64,000 bases of DNA from a virus, in the IMG/VR virus record IMGVR_UViG_3300028844_007948, positions 62,001 through 126,000 of that record. The stretch is one strand, 5' to 3'. Both the position numbers and the translations under genes were made by a program. The notes beneath the pieces were generated by a model. It worked only from the letters and a program-made list of their open reading frames with translations, was not told the DNA's origin and made no database searches. This document shows positions 1-10,611 of the stretch, piece by piece (positions within the stretch are counted from its first letter, which is position 1; the number at the start of each line of letters is the position of its first letter).

Positions 1-3000
1 TCCGATGATATAAATCCAAGAAACTCTTTCCATACTCCCAAACAAGGGTCATCTTTCGCTGAAGTAGTAGGAAAAAATGCAAGATATTTCACTTATGAGG
101 CTGATACTTCTGACGGAACTCTAAGAAACAATAAAGGGGAGCCTATAGGATTTGGAGATAAAGCAGCTTTTCACATAAGAGCTTTTGACTATTCTGAAAA
201 TTTAAGCGATGGAGCGAATAGTAATACACTTTCCTTAACTAATGTATCAGCAGCGCCAGATATTTATTTATCTGGAGAAATAGTAGAGGAAGCCGTAGGG
301 ACAGACAGTTATAGATGGAGCCCAATACTGCATGTTTTTTATTCTGGATCCTATCACACTTTTAAGTCATTCAAAAATTATCATTTAAAAATAAATGACG
401 AAACATACGGGTTTGGATCTCCTAATTCTTATGTAATACCATTACAGGATGTCAAGCCAGCCCCTGAAAGCTTTGGAGTTCAAGGCTCTGGCTATTACGA
501 AATAAGATCAGTTCTTCCTGGTGCCACTTATTACGGAGAAATATATGCCGTAATGAATGACGGAAGAGAATCAAGAGAAGGTAATCATACTGCAACTATA
601 CCACAGGATACATTCCCCCCAGCAAAACTAAACGACTTTAGGGTTTCAAAACAGTTTTCAAATTTTAGATTTTCATGGGATGAACCTGAAGAAAGAGATG
701 TTGCCAAAATTCTTTTATATACAGGAAGTGGGCATTCTAATTGGGGAGTGCAGTTAAATAAAGAAAGCGAGACAAGTAACTTAACTAACCCTGAGTTCAA
801 ACCTCAAACAGAACACTTCTTAGTTTCAGATCCTACAGATTTCCCAGCAGCACCGATAGACAAATTCAGAGAAATAGGATCAGAGTCTTGGGAGAAAACC
901 AAATTCCCATTTCACGCGGTTCCAGTTGACACATCTAACAATACAGGTATGTATAGCAATTATACATATAGATATGTAAATCTAGCTGGACCCGAAGTTC
1001 ATACAAGTGGAGAGGCTCACCCAGACGGTCGTTCATTAATTCATGTTTTTTACTCTGGAATAGGTCAAAATGATGAATCATTTAAATATTACGAAACAGA
1101 GTATCAAGATGTAACATCCAACGACTCTTTCTTAATAAACTCTTATTCTGATTCAAAAAAATCTAGCCTAGATCATTCTTTGATCGGAAAAGGTTCGGGG
1201 CATTTTAGCTTTGAGGCTTTAGGCACTCATTTATATGAAGTAAGAACTAGAGTTATATTCGACTCTTTTGAATCAAATTTTTCTGATGATGTTAGATTAA
1301 GCAATTATGAATATGGAATAACCTCTGATTTTATATATGCTCCGCCAGATAGAATACCTCCTGGAAGACCAGAATGGATAGCGGCTCAAAAAAATGGACC
1401 TAATGTATTTTTATCTTGGGATAATCCGCCAGACAGAGATTTAAAATCAATACTTCTTTATACTGGATATCAAAACTTTACAGGCGAAAAAGATGGAACA
1501 TATTTACATCAGAATACATTGACTAATGTCGATTTAATAGCTTTAAAAAACTTTAGAAAAAATTCAGAAAATGATTTATATTTTTGGTTAAGAGCTGTAG
1601 ACACCTCAAATAATACTGGAGAATGGAGCATAGGGAACACAGCCATAGGAAATCCAGATCAAATAGATCCTTTTGGAAAACCTTATAATAGTGGGCAAAG
1701 AATTGGAATCGGTTTACCAGAACCTCTTCATAGAGAGCATATAATAGCTACTACAGGAATAGAAACAGATGAAAAGGGAGATGGTACATCAAAACCTTTT
1801 ATATCTTATATGATAACTGGTCATCTTGATTACCAAAGAGCTTATTATAAAGTAGACCTATCAAGAAAAAATAATTATTCAATACTAAAAGGAACACAGA
1901 ATATTGATATAGAACACGGCCCAAGAACTAATACAATGACGGGCAGTGGAATATTTACAGATTTAATAGCTAACGAAGACTATTATTTAAGAGCTAGATT
2001 TCAAGAATTTGACGGAAGAGTTAGTGCATATACTGATTGCATACAAAACCCAATAAAAACACCAAAAGATACTACACCACCAAAAAACCCAACAAATTTT
2101 GTAATAGTATCTGGCCCAAAACAAAATATTATAAACTGGAAATGGGAAGGTGGGGTTTCAAAAGATTTAGCATCTTTATTAGTTTATAAAACAGGAATAC
2201 CAACAGGAAGAATAAGCAAAAAATCTTCAGAGGATAATTGCTGGGCTTCTGCTCATATAAGCGGGTATTTTCAAAAAAATATAGACGAATATGCTTTTCA
2301 GTTAGCTCCATCCACATCGTTTATTGATAACGATGTAGTCACTGGATTAAATTATAATTGGGGCTTGCCTGGAAATGTTAATGGAAAATACGAAAGGCCT
2401 TTAAATAATGTTTATTATCATTATTTTATTAAAACTATAGATAGGTCGGGCAATACTGGCATTGGATTTGTATCTGGAGTTTCTCAGGACACCCATACCT
2501 CATATCCAATCAACCCATCTAAAACAGTTCACTCATCTTTTGCTAATGATAGTTATGCACAAACACCGCACAATCAAGGTTATGTAACTGGGGGGGCAAT
2601 CAGTGCAAGCTACATTTCAAATGTATATGCTGGAGATATAATATCATCTAAAATCACATCTACTGATTTTATTTTAGCTCACCCAAGCGGCAGGATATTA
2701 AGCGATTCGGTTCATACTCTTGGACCCTCATACGGACCTAATCCTGGGCCAAATGTGCATGAGTATGACTACTTGGCTGGACCTGGATTATATATGGATC
2801 ATAAAATGTTCAGAATCGGTGACCCTGATGGATTTGGAATGTTTTGGACTGGAGAAAAACTTGTAGACGGATCATTTAAGCAGCCGACCTTTAGGCATGA
2901 TCCTGATGGATGGCATGCTATAGATATAGACCCTAATACTCTTGAAATCAGGGGCAATCTAACTGCTGGAACTATACAGATAGGAGCTAATCAACAAGCA

Positions 3001-5256
3001 GCATTAGATGTAGACCAATATGGAAATTTAAGCATAGGAGATCAAAGAAAAAACATTAGAGGTTTCTTTACTGGAGCATTAGGTTACAGTGGTATCTTAC
3101 ATGACGAATTGGGTCAACAAGAGCCCGCTTCAATACTCCCAGCGAACATCAATGATGCTGGTAAAGCATATGTTCAACTAAATCTAGATGACTATGAAAA
3201 CTATGAACTATCTGACCTTGCTGGAGGAGGGATGTTCATAGAAATGCACTGGACTAGAGATGGAGGAAAATACCACGGAATAGAAACCAGACAAGTATTA
3301 GATATCAACTTAAGGCAAGACAGGGATTACGAACAAGGATTCGGCAAGGTCAGATTAGGGGGGGCAGCAGGCTCGTTTGACGGAGTTAGTCTTACAACCA
3401 GATATGGAAATACATATGGATTAAAAGGGGTAACAACAACAGGAGCATTAATATATTGGGATAAACCCGAACATAAAAACCATGCCTTATATCAACAGCC
3501 AAAAGATAGAGATTGGTTTCAAATACATAATGCAAAATTCAAAGTTCTTAATGATGGATCTGTTTTTGCAGATAGTGCTCAAATAGGTGGAGTTGTTACG
3601 GCTGACTCTTTTCAGGCTGGCAATAATATAACACTGGGAGACGAAGAAAACAAGTACAATACATTAATATCTAGTTATGGATTTATAGATGATTTGCCCT
3701 GTAAAGACACAGCTCAAGATGGAAGAGGATGGGGGATAAGGGGAGATGGTCATGCAGTATTTAAAAGTATAGATATTAGGTCGGGAATAATTAGTGGTGT
3801 TTCTTTTGCAGCTGGAGATTGTGATAGTAGAGATCATTTTAGGGTAAATACAAGAGGGGATATATCTGTAGGGCCAAGCAATTACTATGCAAAAAATAAT
3901 TTTTATGTTACAAGGCACGGAGAACTTCATGCTACTGATGCATTCTTTTCTGGAGATGTTACTATAACTGGAACATTAGATGTAGGAGAAGGCCTCCAGA
4001 TAGCAACAGACATAAGAGGACATAAAGACGGAGACCCAGCCACATTTCATGCCGAAGGTACTAAAGGTATTTTAATAACGAAAGATGATATTAGGTCAAC
4101 TAATTATAATGATGCCAACTTTACACTACCTTCTATGGTTGGACATGGTAGACCGCAAAATAGAGGATGGAAAATTACCAATGATGGGAATGCTGTATTT
4201 TTTGGAGCATATGTAACTGGAGGTTTTTTAAGCGGAAATAGCATAATAGCTGGAGAAGGAACCTCTGAAAACCCTTATTTTAAAATAAGTTCAGATGGTG
4301 AAATGCAGGTCGGGGGTTTTGGCCCAGGTGTCACAGCCACTTCGGCACCAAAATCTGGCCAAGGACTTTTTATAAATAGAAAAGGTGCCCTTTATGCTCA
4401 AGATGCATACATAAGAGGTAATATAACAGGAGATGCGGGAAAGATAGGGTCTTTATATCTAGCAAGGAATTACTTAGCTACATACGATCATAGCACAGAA
4501 GGCAGAAATACTAGAAGCTCTCACAAATGGCAGGAAGGAAAAACAGGTCTATATCTAGGTAAGAATGGAGATTTTTCTATATCAAATAAAGAAGGTTTAA
4601 TTTTTGCATATGATCCAGATCATAATTCTAGTTATGTTACAATTACTGGTATTGCGTCAAGTAGTAATAGACAAAGTGAAATGGCTGATCTGACAAATCA
4701 AAATAGTCAAATACCATGGAAAGGCGACGGAAAAGGTAGGGGGTTTGTTTTTGCTGGTGATGGAGATAGTTGGCTAGCTAATTTTTCAACAGACCCTTAT
4801 AGTGCATCTGGAATAGCTGGGTTAGTAGAAACTCAAATAAATGGAGATATACAAAGCCCAGAACAAAATAAAAAATACACAGTAATGGCAAAGTCTCCAA
4901 TAGGGTATGATGTTTTAGGAATATACATGGAAACAGATGCGGGCACAGCAACAGTACAATGGAGTAAAAATGCAACAAATGTAGGTCAAAGATCTGTATT
5001 AGGATTGGAGCGAAATGGAGCGGGTTATGTAAATATGTCTGTAGATACAAATGGATCATATCATGATTTTATAGGAAAAAGATACAAGCATGGAACCGAT
5101 AGTTATGTAGCTGTGGTAGGATCTGCCGCTAATGTAATTAATCCAGATAATGCGGATTGTTATATAGTATGTACTCCAACCGCTGTAGCTGGAGCAACCT
5201 CATTAAGGTTTAGGATAGACTTAAAAAGGAATGGAAATTTAGACGGGAAAAACTAA
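1..5256 (+). CDS. FN3-containing tail / receptor-binding protein (5' partial)
   Basis: The reading frame is open from base 1, so the gene begins upstream; the ATG at 553 is internal. At least 1751 residues are visible. The first half holds three or more fibronectin-III-like units, recognisable by a recurring pattern (SWDEPEERDVAKILLYTG, SWDNPPDRDLKSILLYTG, and a diverged third) each followed by a DTSNNTG-type segment. The second half is built of beta-rich units of the form GW-I--DG-AVF with Gly-rich turns, as in the distal part of host-specificity protein J and other tail-tip proteins. No signal peptide or membrane segment is seen in the visible part. The most likely role is a tail-tip or central fibre protein contacting the host; the exact component is inferred. 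The neighbours at 5265 and 5436 continue the structural block on the same strand. Confidence 0.8.
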   Translation, partial: SDDINPRNSFHTPKQGSSFAEVVGKNARYFTYEADTSDGTLRNNKGEPIGFGDKAAFHIRAFDYSENLSDGANSNTLSLTNVSAAPDIYLSGEIVEEAVGTDSYRWSPILHVFYSGSYHTFKSFKNYHLKINDETYGFGSPNSYVIPLQDVKPAPESFGVQGSGYYEIRSVLPGATYYGEIYAVMNDGRESREGNHTATIPQDTFPPAKLNDFRVSKQFSNFRFSWDEPEERDVAKILLYTGSGHSNWGVQLNKESETSNLTNPEFKPQTEHFLVSDPTDFPAAPIDKFREIGSESWEKTKFPFHAVPVDTSNNTGMYSNYTYRYVNLAGPEVHTSGEAHPDGRSLIHVFYSGIGQNDESFKYYETEYQDVTSNDSFLINSYSDSKKSSLDHSLIGKGSGHFSFEALGTHLYEVRTRVIFDSFESNFSDDVRLSNYEYGITSDFIYAPPDRIPPGRPEWIAAQKNGPNVFLSWDNPPDRDLKSILLYTGYQNFTGEKDGTYLHQNTLTNVDLIALKNFRKNSENDLYFWLRAVDTSNNTGEWSIGNTAIGNPDQIDPFGKPYNSGQRIGIGLPEPLHREHIIATTGIETDEKGDGTSKPFISYMITGHLDYQRAYYKVDLSRKNNYSILKGTQNIDIEHGPRTNTMTGSGIFTDLIANEDYYLRARFQEFDGRVSAYTDCIQNPIKTPKDTTPPKNPTNFVIVSGPKQNIINWKWEGGVSKDLASLLVYKTGIPTGRISKKSSEDNCWASAHISGYFQKNIDEYAFQLAPSTSFIDNDVVTGLNYNWGLPGNVNGKYERPLNNVYYHYFIKTIDRSGNTGIGFVSGVSQDTHTSYPINPSKTVHSSFANDSYAQTPHNQGYVTGGAISASYISNVYAGDIISSKITSTDFILAHPSGRILSDSVHTLGPSYGPNPGPNVHEYDYLAGPGLYMDHKMFRIGDPDGFGMFWTGEKLVDGSFKQPTFRHDPDGWHAIDIDPNTLEIRGNLTAGTIQIGANQQAALDVDQYGNLSIGDQRKNIRGFFTGALGYSGILHDELGQQEPASILPANINDAGKAYVQLNLDDYENYELSDLAGGGMFIEMHWTRDGGKYHGIETRQVLDINLRQDRDYEQGFGKVRLGGAAGSFDGVSLTTRYGNTYGLKGVTTTGALIYWDKPEHKNHALYQQPKDRDWFQIHNAKFKVLNDGSVFADSAQIGGVVTADSFQAGNNITLGDEENKYNTLISSYGFIDDLPCKDTAQDGRGWGIRGDGHAVFKSIDIRSGIISGVSFAAGDCDSRDHFRVNTRGDISVGPSNYYAKNNFYVTRHGELHATDAFFSGDVTITGTLDVGEGLQIATDIRGHKDGDPATFHAEGTKGILITKDDIRSTNYNDANFTLPSMVGHGRPQNRGWKITNDGNAVFFGAYVTGGFLSGNSIIAGEGTSENPYFKISSDGEMQVGGFGPGVTATSAPKSGQGLFINRKGALYAQDAYIRGNITGDAGKIGSLYLARNYLATYDHSTEGRNTRSSHKWQEGKTGLYLGKNGDFSISNKEGLIFAYDPDHNSSYVTITGIASSSNRQSEMADLTNQNSQIPWKGDGKGRGFVFAGDGDSWLANFSTDPYSASGIAGLVETQINGDIQSPEQNKKYTVMAKSPIGYDVLGIYMETDAGTATVQWSKNATNVGQRSVLGLERNGAGYVNMSVDTNGSYHDFIGKRYKHGTDSYVAVVGSAANVINPDNADCYIVCTPTAVAGATSLRFRIDLKRNGNLDGKN

Positions 5257-5264
5257 TATAATAT

Positions 5265-5429
5265 ATGAATATTAGAGAGTTAGATGCCTTAAACATAAAA
5301 GCCATGCTTTGTGACATTTTATTAGAAAAAGAACAATTAGAAAAAAATATAAATATATTAAAGGGAGAGCTGGAAAGAAGGGAAAATGACAGACAGGTAA
5401 AAGTACAAAATGGTGAAGGGGGAAAGTGA
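5265..5429 (+). CDS. 54-aa coiled-coil small protein
   Basis: A 54-codon ORF fills the gap between two giant structural genes. It starts with the ATG inside TATAATATATG at 5257-5267 and stops six bases before the next start. The product begins MNIRELDALNIKAMLCDILL and continues as a charged Leu/Ile heptad-like helix rich in Glu and Lys, so a short coiled coil is likely. No family is recognised. Its position suggests a small tail or chaperone-like accessory protein (inference). Complete use of the gap and the tight spacing support it being a real gene. Confidence 0.55.
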   Translation: MNIRELDALNIKAMLCDILLEKEQLEKNINILKGELERRENDRQVKVQNGEGGK

Positions 5430-5435
5430 TAAATT

Positions 5436-8400
5436 GTGCCATTCGATCAAATTTATTGGAATCATTACGGGGGTGGAAACTTTGCTGATAAAGGTTTCTT
5501 TGATGTTAGCGAATCGCAAGATGTAAGATTCGGAGTAACTGCAACAAGCGACAGTCATTCAACTTTTTCTTTTTACGGCAAAAGGCGAGATAAGGTTGGG
5601 TCTTTTTGGGATCTTCTATACAGAGATCCAAATTTCCCATTCAACGCTCATTCATTTGGAAATGCAAATGGAAACAATGGAATAGGAGATGGTGGGTTTT
5701 GGGATGAACCAGACGATCCCCCTCAGCCCACAGCCAACAATGGTAATACAAAAAATGCATGTGAAGAAAGTAAAGGATGGACAGACAGTGGGTTTAATGG
5801 AGTATGCAAACCAGCAAGAGAATGGCATGTAGGTATAACCGAATCGATGGTTTACAGTTGGCCTGGAATAGAAGATAGATGTTATACTAATTTTAACGTC
5901 AATGATATAAAAAAAACAGGAAACTCAGGAAATAATATCGAGGGCGTTTATGAAAATCCGACTGAAGATAATTTATTCCAATCCCAAAATAGAGAAAGCT
6001 GCCATAATATATCAAACACATCAAGAGTAAAAGATGCCCAAAACACTTTTATAGGAATACATAAAGACTATCCTCTGACAGTAACAGCGACTCAATCCAT
6101 GAGGGGGTACTATTTAATATTAAAAAGAAAGAGGTTTACTTACAATGAATATAAAAGTAAACACACCAAGCAATATGGAGGTAATAGTTCTAGCCCGCAC
6201 TGGCAAAAAGGGGGCAATATAAAATTAAGTAATACCGATTCCAGACAAGGTAATTTTTTAAGATTAAATGTCGCAGTAGATACAGACAGAGAAAATCCAT
6301 GGATAGATAAACCATATGATTCGACAGAAGAAATGGCTACCGACAACATAACTGGAATATTATGTTCTCCATTAGGAGCTCCTTTATCAACAACTAGAGA
6401 TTATGAAGAAATTTATAATTGGGGAGGTGGTTATAATTGGAGAGCAGCAGGCGAATCTGGATTATCTGGAAGAACTGTAGAAGATGATTTATTGGGTGTT
6501 TTTCGGGATTATGTTCCTTGGGCTGGGATTTTTCCAATTCCTTTAGACGATCAAGATAAAGAAATAAACGGCTGGATCTATGATTGGACTGTATACATTG
6601 TAAACATTGCATTATGGAAAACATATAAACCAAATGCAGCTTCAGAAACCGCTGCAGCGAAAACCTTATATGATAGCGCGCAAGCAACTACAAATGCACA
6701 GTGGATATCCTATCAGGCTTTACAAGACGATGCCGAAGCAAAAGAAGCAGAATATGATAGGCTTAAAGCTATTGCAGACGATGCTTTCCAAGACGCTGAA
6801 GATGCCCAGACCGCCTTAAATACTGCAAATACTGCAGAATCTAATGCATGGGATGCTTATATCGGCAGATTCAATAGTTATACTCCAGTAACTAATTCCA
6901 CATTCGAACTTAGTGAGTATTTCGAATGGGACTCATCGATTCTTGGAACAACTTTATACAACGAAAAGGTGGCTGAAGATGTCTATGCAGAATGGTATGA
7001 TTGGTGTGCAGAATATGCAGGCTATACGGATGATACTGGTTATACCTGGACGGCTAATGATTCTATTGGTTATAAATGCGCTAATGGTACAGACAATGGA
7101 AATGATTTATGGGGTGCTTATAATGACATGGTTTGGTGGCAAAATCTTGCGGATAGTGAATTAGTAGCGGTAAATGCACTAGGTGCTGCGCACACTGCAT
7201 CCGAAGCCGTTGTAGCCGATGCAGTAGCGGCTCAAGTAGCTGCTGCCGCAGCCAGCGATGCTGCGAATGAAGATTCAAATGCGGCTGCAGATGCTTCAGA
7301 TGCAGCACAGCTACTTCCTGCTCCAGCATACACAGAGTGGCAGAGGTTGGACGGAATTTCTGCTGACCTGTATGAAGATTATATAATAGCTGAAACCTAT
7401 GAATCAAGAGTTGACGAACAAATTGCAGCATGGGAAACAGAAGAGGCTAAATATCCAAATAATGCTAATTCTTCCATGAGGGATAGAATAAAAAATCCAA
7501 CATTTTACACGTCAACAAGATTAAATTGGAGATTACCTCAATTTACAAACGATACAGGGGAAATAGATACGGAATTAGATGTTATAGCTCCAACTGGAGA
7601 AGATCATGATGGATCTGTCAAGGTGATGGATGCAGTAATACATCCAACTTTTGTGCCAAGAGAAAGGGCCGAAACGGGCTCTGTATACATAAAAAGCATA
7701 ACAATTAAAAAGAATAATCAGGTGTTAAGGCCAGCTCAGGATAGTATTGGAACTTATATACAAGTTCCAAGTCAAGAAATATACACAGACAGAAGTTCTA
7801 CTATAAAAGCATCAGGAAGTAAAGATCAAAAATGGGTAACTTTTACAAATTTATACAATAATAAAACGGATATAATTCACAGATATATATCTGATACTTT
7901 TTATATAAAATTTCCATCTGGAGATTGGTATGAAATAGCATCCGTAGAAAACGCTGGTAATAAAATTCAATTAACAGAAAATTTAAAAGAAACTTTATCT
8001 TCTTCAAATTTTATACTTTATATACCTAGAGGATCTCCTAATGTTAACTATACATGGGGACATTATGACTTGACGGAATTCGATAAAGATACGTATGAAG
8101 AATTAGTAGATAAGTCAAAAAAGCACATGTGGCATAAAGATGATAATCTAGAAGAAATACCTGAAGAACTGATAGACCCGCAGGGTAATTACGGTTTTAC
8201 AGATGATGAAAAAGCTGCTTTGATGCATGTTATAAATGATAGTACAGCAATATTAGTTAGAGATTTATTTACAAACACATCGGTAGACCCAGATAGAGAT
8301 ACCCTTGATACATTATATGCAAGCCCAACAATGGGCCTGGAAACAGGACATACTGGTAAAGCAACCAGACATCCATATTTTTCTAACGAACTATCGGAAA

Positions 8401-9425
8401 GTTTACATATTAGGAATGATTTCTTTACTTGGGCTTATTATGAATATCTGTATTTTGGTGCTCCAGCAGGGCAAAGTGGACACATATCTGCAAAAGTGAA
8501 AGGAAATGTATCTTGGGATAAATATAGTTGGGTTCAATATTGGGAATGGAAAGGAACTAACTGGCAACTCGAAACAGAAGCGTTAGGCAAATATGCGACA
8601 AGTGGATTTTCAAATTTAAACCAATCAGAATTTGATGGTTTTACGCATAGATATACAGACTTATACGGAGTTGATATACCAAGTAAAGCTAAGCAGTTTT
8701 GGTATGGCGGTATTGATAAATCTTCTTCAGCTTTATGGCCGTCTTATGAAAATAATATAGCAGCATTATGCGCTGAAAATGAACATAACCCGTTTCACCA
8801 ATCCTTTACTACACACTATGGAAGTTGGGTAGATGAATTTGCAGAAGGTTACACAAACTGGAATCATTCTATTAGGGGTATAGATTTAGGAGCAGATTCA
8901 AATAATACGCCATCAACACAAAGAGTTCTAGATAGACCTTGGTTTAGTTATTGTGCATTTAATAGAGTTCCAGGCTTGCAAATAAATTATAGAAGCAGCT
9001 TGAATTACTCAAATCAAAGAATGCTAATGGCTTTCGCAATGACTCATAGAAATTTAAACGAGATGGATAATGCAGATAGAGCCAAACCAATTCATGCACT
9101 TATGGATGCTAAATATGAAAAAATATTAAAAAGGCCATCTGTTTTAGCTCAATATGGTTATGTTGGAGATTTATTTGGATACTCTAATGAAGACGTAGGA
9201 TTTGCTAATAATGATTGGATAGATCATAATATGACAATATACGAAAGTAACGAATCAATATCTGCTGGAACTACATTTGAAGTATCTTTACATCAAGCAG
9301 GGACAGAATTTAATGATGACCCAAGAACTGAATTTGAAAAAAGAGCAGTAGATGATAATCAGGTCGGAGATGGAAGATCAAAGATAGCTTTAGATAACTA
9401 TACTTTGTATGTTGTTGCAAAATAA
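5436..9425 (+). CDS. Large virion-type structural protein with Ala-rich helical section (1329 aa)
   Basis: The start is GTG at 5436, preceded by a GGGGGAAAG purine run. The N-terminal ~390 residues are Gly/Asn/aromatic-rich and look beta-structured (MPFDQIYWNHYGGGNF). Residues about 395-670 change to an Ala/Asp/Glu-rich section with repeated short motifs such as AAAASDAANEDSNAAADASD, which predicts long helices or coiled coil. The rest returns to Tyr/Trp-rich sequence. I recognise no enzymatic motif. Size and position between the tail-tip gene and other structural genes make a tail or fibre component likely. It ends seven bases from the convergent gene at 9432. Confidence 0.75.
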   Translation: MPFDQIYWNHYGGGNFADKGFFDVSESQDVRFGVTATSDSHSTFSFYGKRRDKVGSFWDLLYRDPNFPFNAHSFGNANGNNGIGDGGFWDEPDDPPQPTANNGNTKNACEESKGWTDSGFNGVCKPAREWHVGITESMVYSWPGIEDRCYTNFNVNDIKKTGNSGNNIEGVYENPTEDNLFQSQNRESCHNISNTSRVKDAQNTFIGIHKDYPLTVTATQSMRGYYLILKRKRFTYNEYKSKHTKQYGGNSSSPHWQKGGNIKLSNTDSRQGNFLRLNVAVDTDRENPWIDKPYDSTEEMATDNITGILCSPLGAPLSTTRDYEEIYNWGGGYNWRAAGESGLSGRTVEDDLLGVFRDYVPWAGIFPIPLDDQDKEINGWIYDWTVYIVNIALWKTYKPNAASETAAAKTLYDSAQATTNAQWISYQALQDDAEAKEAEYDRLKAIADDAFQDAEDAQTALNTANTAESNAWDAYIGRFNSYTPVTNSTFELSEYFEWDSSILGTTLYNEKVAEDVYAEWYDWCAEYAGYTDDTGYTWTANDSIGYKCANGTDNGNDLWGAYNDMVWWQNLADSELVAVNALGAAHTASEAVVADAVAAQVAAAAASDAANEDSNAAADASDAAQLLPAPAYTEWQRLDGISADLYEDYIIAETYESRVDEQIAAWETEEAKYPNNANSSMRDRIKNPTFYTSTRLNWRLPQFTNDTGEIDTELDVIAPTGEDHDGSVKVMDAVIHPTFVPRERAETGSVYIKSITIKKNNQVLRPAQDSIGTYIQVPSQEIYTDRSSTIKASGSKDQKWVTFTNLYNNKTDIIHRYISDTFYIKFPSGDWYEIASVENAGNKIQLTENLKETLSSSNFILYIPRGSPNVNYTWGHYDLTEFDKDTYEELVDKSKKHMWHKDDNLEEIPEELIDPQGNYGFTDDEKAALMHVINDSTAILVRDLFTNTSVDPDRDTLDTLYASPTMGLETGHTGKATRHPYFSNELSESLHIRNDFFTWAYYEYLYFGAPAGQSGHISAKVKGNVSWDKYSWVQYWEWKGTNWQLETEALGKYATSGFSNLNQSEFDGFTHRYTDLYGVDIPSKAKQFWYGGIDKSSSALWPSYENNIAALCAENEHNPFHQSFTTHYGSWVDEFAEGYTNWNHSIRGIDLGADSNNTPSTQRVLDRPWFSYCAFNRVPGLQINYRSSLNYSNQRMLMAFAMTHRNLNEMDNADRAKPIHALMDAKYEKILKRPSVLAQYGYVGDLFGYSNEDVGFANNDWIDHNMTIYESNESISAGTTFEVSLHQAGTEFNDDPRTEFEKRAVDDNQVGDGRSKIALDNYTLYVVAK

Positions 9426-9431
9426 AATTTA

Positions 9432-10610
9432 TTAACAACAATCGTTGTTTCCACAAAAGGATTGGGATGTAGGGGTTTGAGAATTATTAGCTAATTGAGT
9501 TTGCCCTTCATATGTTGGACCTTGACTTCCATCATTAGAACATGTATTACCACAATTACCTCCTGTATTTGAAGCAGTGTGACCACTTCTACCTGGGAAA
9601 TAAAACCTCTGAGTTTTTGTAGGTAAATACGGGTTGGGCAACGGAATTAAAAAAGAGTTATATCCTGGATGTTGGGCTAACCTATTTTTCATAGCCTTGG
9701 ATAACAGGCCTTTATTTGGTTTCAGTTCTGAATTTTTATAGAAAAAGTTGGCTGGATTTTGATATAAAAGAGATGATATTGATTTCATATCTAAAGATCT
9801 TCCATGAGCATAAAAAACATTCTCTTCTTTAACAAAAGACCAAACTTCAGTTTGAACTTTTTTCTTTTGCCCGTTTATTGTTTTTGTTTGCTTTCTATTG
9901 GCTGAAGTATCTACATTGGATAACGATTCTACATTTTCAGCATATTCCGACAAGTACTCGCTAATATTCTGTCTGTTAGATTGGACGGTATCACCTAATC
10001 TAGCCCCAATTCTTTTCCCCTCATTAGCGCTTATTAATTGCCCTTCAATTGGATTGTCATATATAATCTCGCTTGCAAGCTTTCCATTTTTAGGATAATA
10101 GATTCTGAAAGATGTGTTTATGGGATCTCCTCTGTAAAAAGAATGAGTGCAAGTATTAAAAACATAAATATCTTTATCGCTCATCATTTCGCAAAGAATT
10201 TCCACGAAAACCACTTCTCCATTTTGAATTTTTTTTACATCTAATATTGGAAAATTTGCATCTGTATATAAGTCTCCATCCTCACCTTTCCAGCTTGCTT
10301 CAGCATTACTGGAATACTTTACTGAATTTTTGAAATTACTATGAACTGAAATTATTGTCCAAGATACTGAAACTGGTTTAAAATTTAATGCATTGAACCT
10401 TGGTATAGAACAGGCAAAATTAGCTGTAGTTCCATTTTCATTAGTTACTGTTTTTGTTACTGTCGAATCTAGATTTAAATAGGGAGTATATATATCAGTA
10501 TATATATCTATTTTTTTTAATTCCTCATTCTGTATATTAACATATTCTTCTCTTGAAAGAGCTGCTGCAGCTTTCTTAACTTCGTCTATATCTACAAATT
10601 CATCACTCAT
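9432..10610 (-). CDS. Structural-type protein with Cys-rich C-terminus (392 aa)
   Basis: I chose the ATG at 10610, one base after the TAA of the upstream gene, over an upstream in-frame TTG at 10625. The sequence begins MSDEFVDIDEVKKAAAALSR and is mostly beta-type with no enzyme motif seen. The C-terminal ~50 residues are Gly/Asn/Ser-rich with six cysteines (GGNCGNTCSNDG and SFCGNNDCC at the very end), which could bind metal or form crosslinks. It is the second gene of a two-gene minus-strand unit with the 796-aa gene, embedded among structural genes, so a virion or assembly role is inferred. The family is not recognised. Confidence 0.65.
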   Translation of the reverse strand: MSDEFVDIDEVKKAAAALSREEYVNIQNEELKKIDIYTDIYTPYLNLDSTVTKTVTNENGTTANFACSIPRFNALNFKPVSVSWTIISVHSNFKNSVKYSSNAEASWKGEDGDLYTDANFPILDVKKIQNGEVVFVEILCEMMSDKDIYVFNTCTHSFYRGDPINTSFRIYYPKNGKLASEIIYDNPIEGQLISANEGKRIGARLGDTVQSNRQNISEYLSEYAENVESLSNVDTSANRKQTKTINGQKKKVQTEVWSFVKEENVFYAHGRSLDMKSISSLLYQNPANFFYKNSELKPNKGLLSKAMKNRLAQHPGYNSFLIPLPNPYLPTKTQRFYFPGRSGHTASNTGGNCGNTCSNDGSQGPTYEGQTQLANNSQTPTSQSFCGNNDCC

Positions 10611-10611
10611 T

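Noticed and set aside
553-5256. Start of the first structural gene at ATG 553
   Set aside because: The same frame is open from base 1 and reads as the same type of protein, so the gene starts upstream of the window.
5347-5354. TATAAATA inside the 54-aa gene as a late promoter for the gene at 5436
   Set aside because: It lies within coding sequence in very AT-rich DNA and more than 80 bases from the start. Other coding copies (for example near 13178 and 26253) show that chance matches are common.
9434-9449. Hairpin AACAAC/GTTGTT as a terminator between convergent genes
   Set aside because: It is six base pairs of mostly A-T, lies inside coding sequence (the final Asn-Asn-Asp-Cys-Cys codons) and lacks a clear U-tract.
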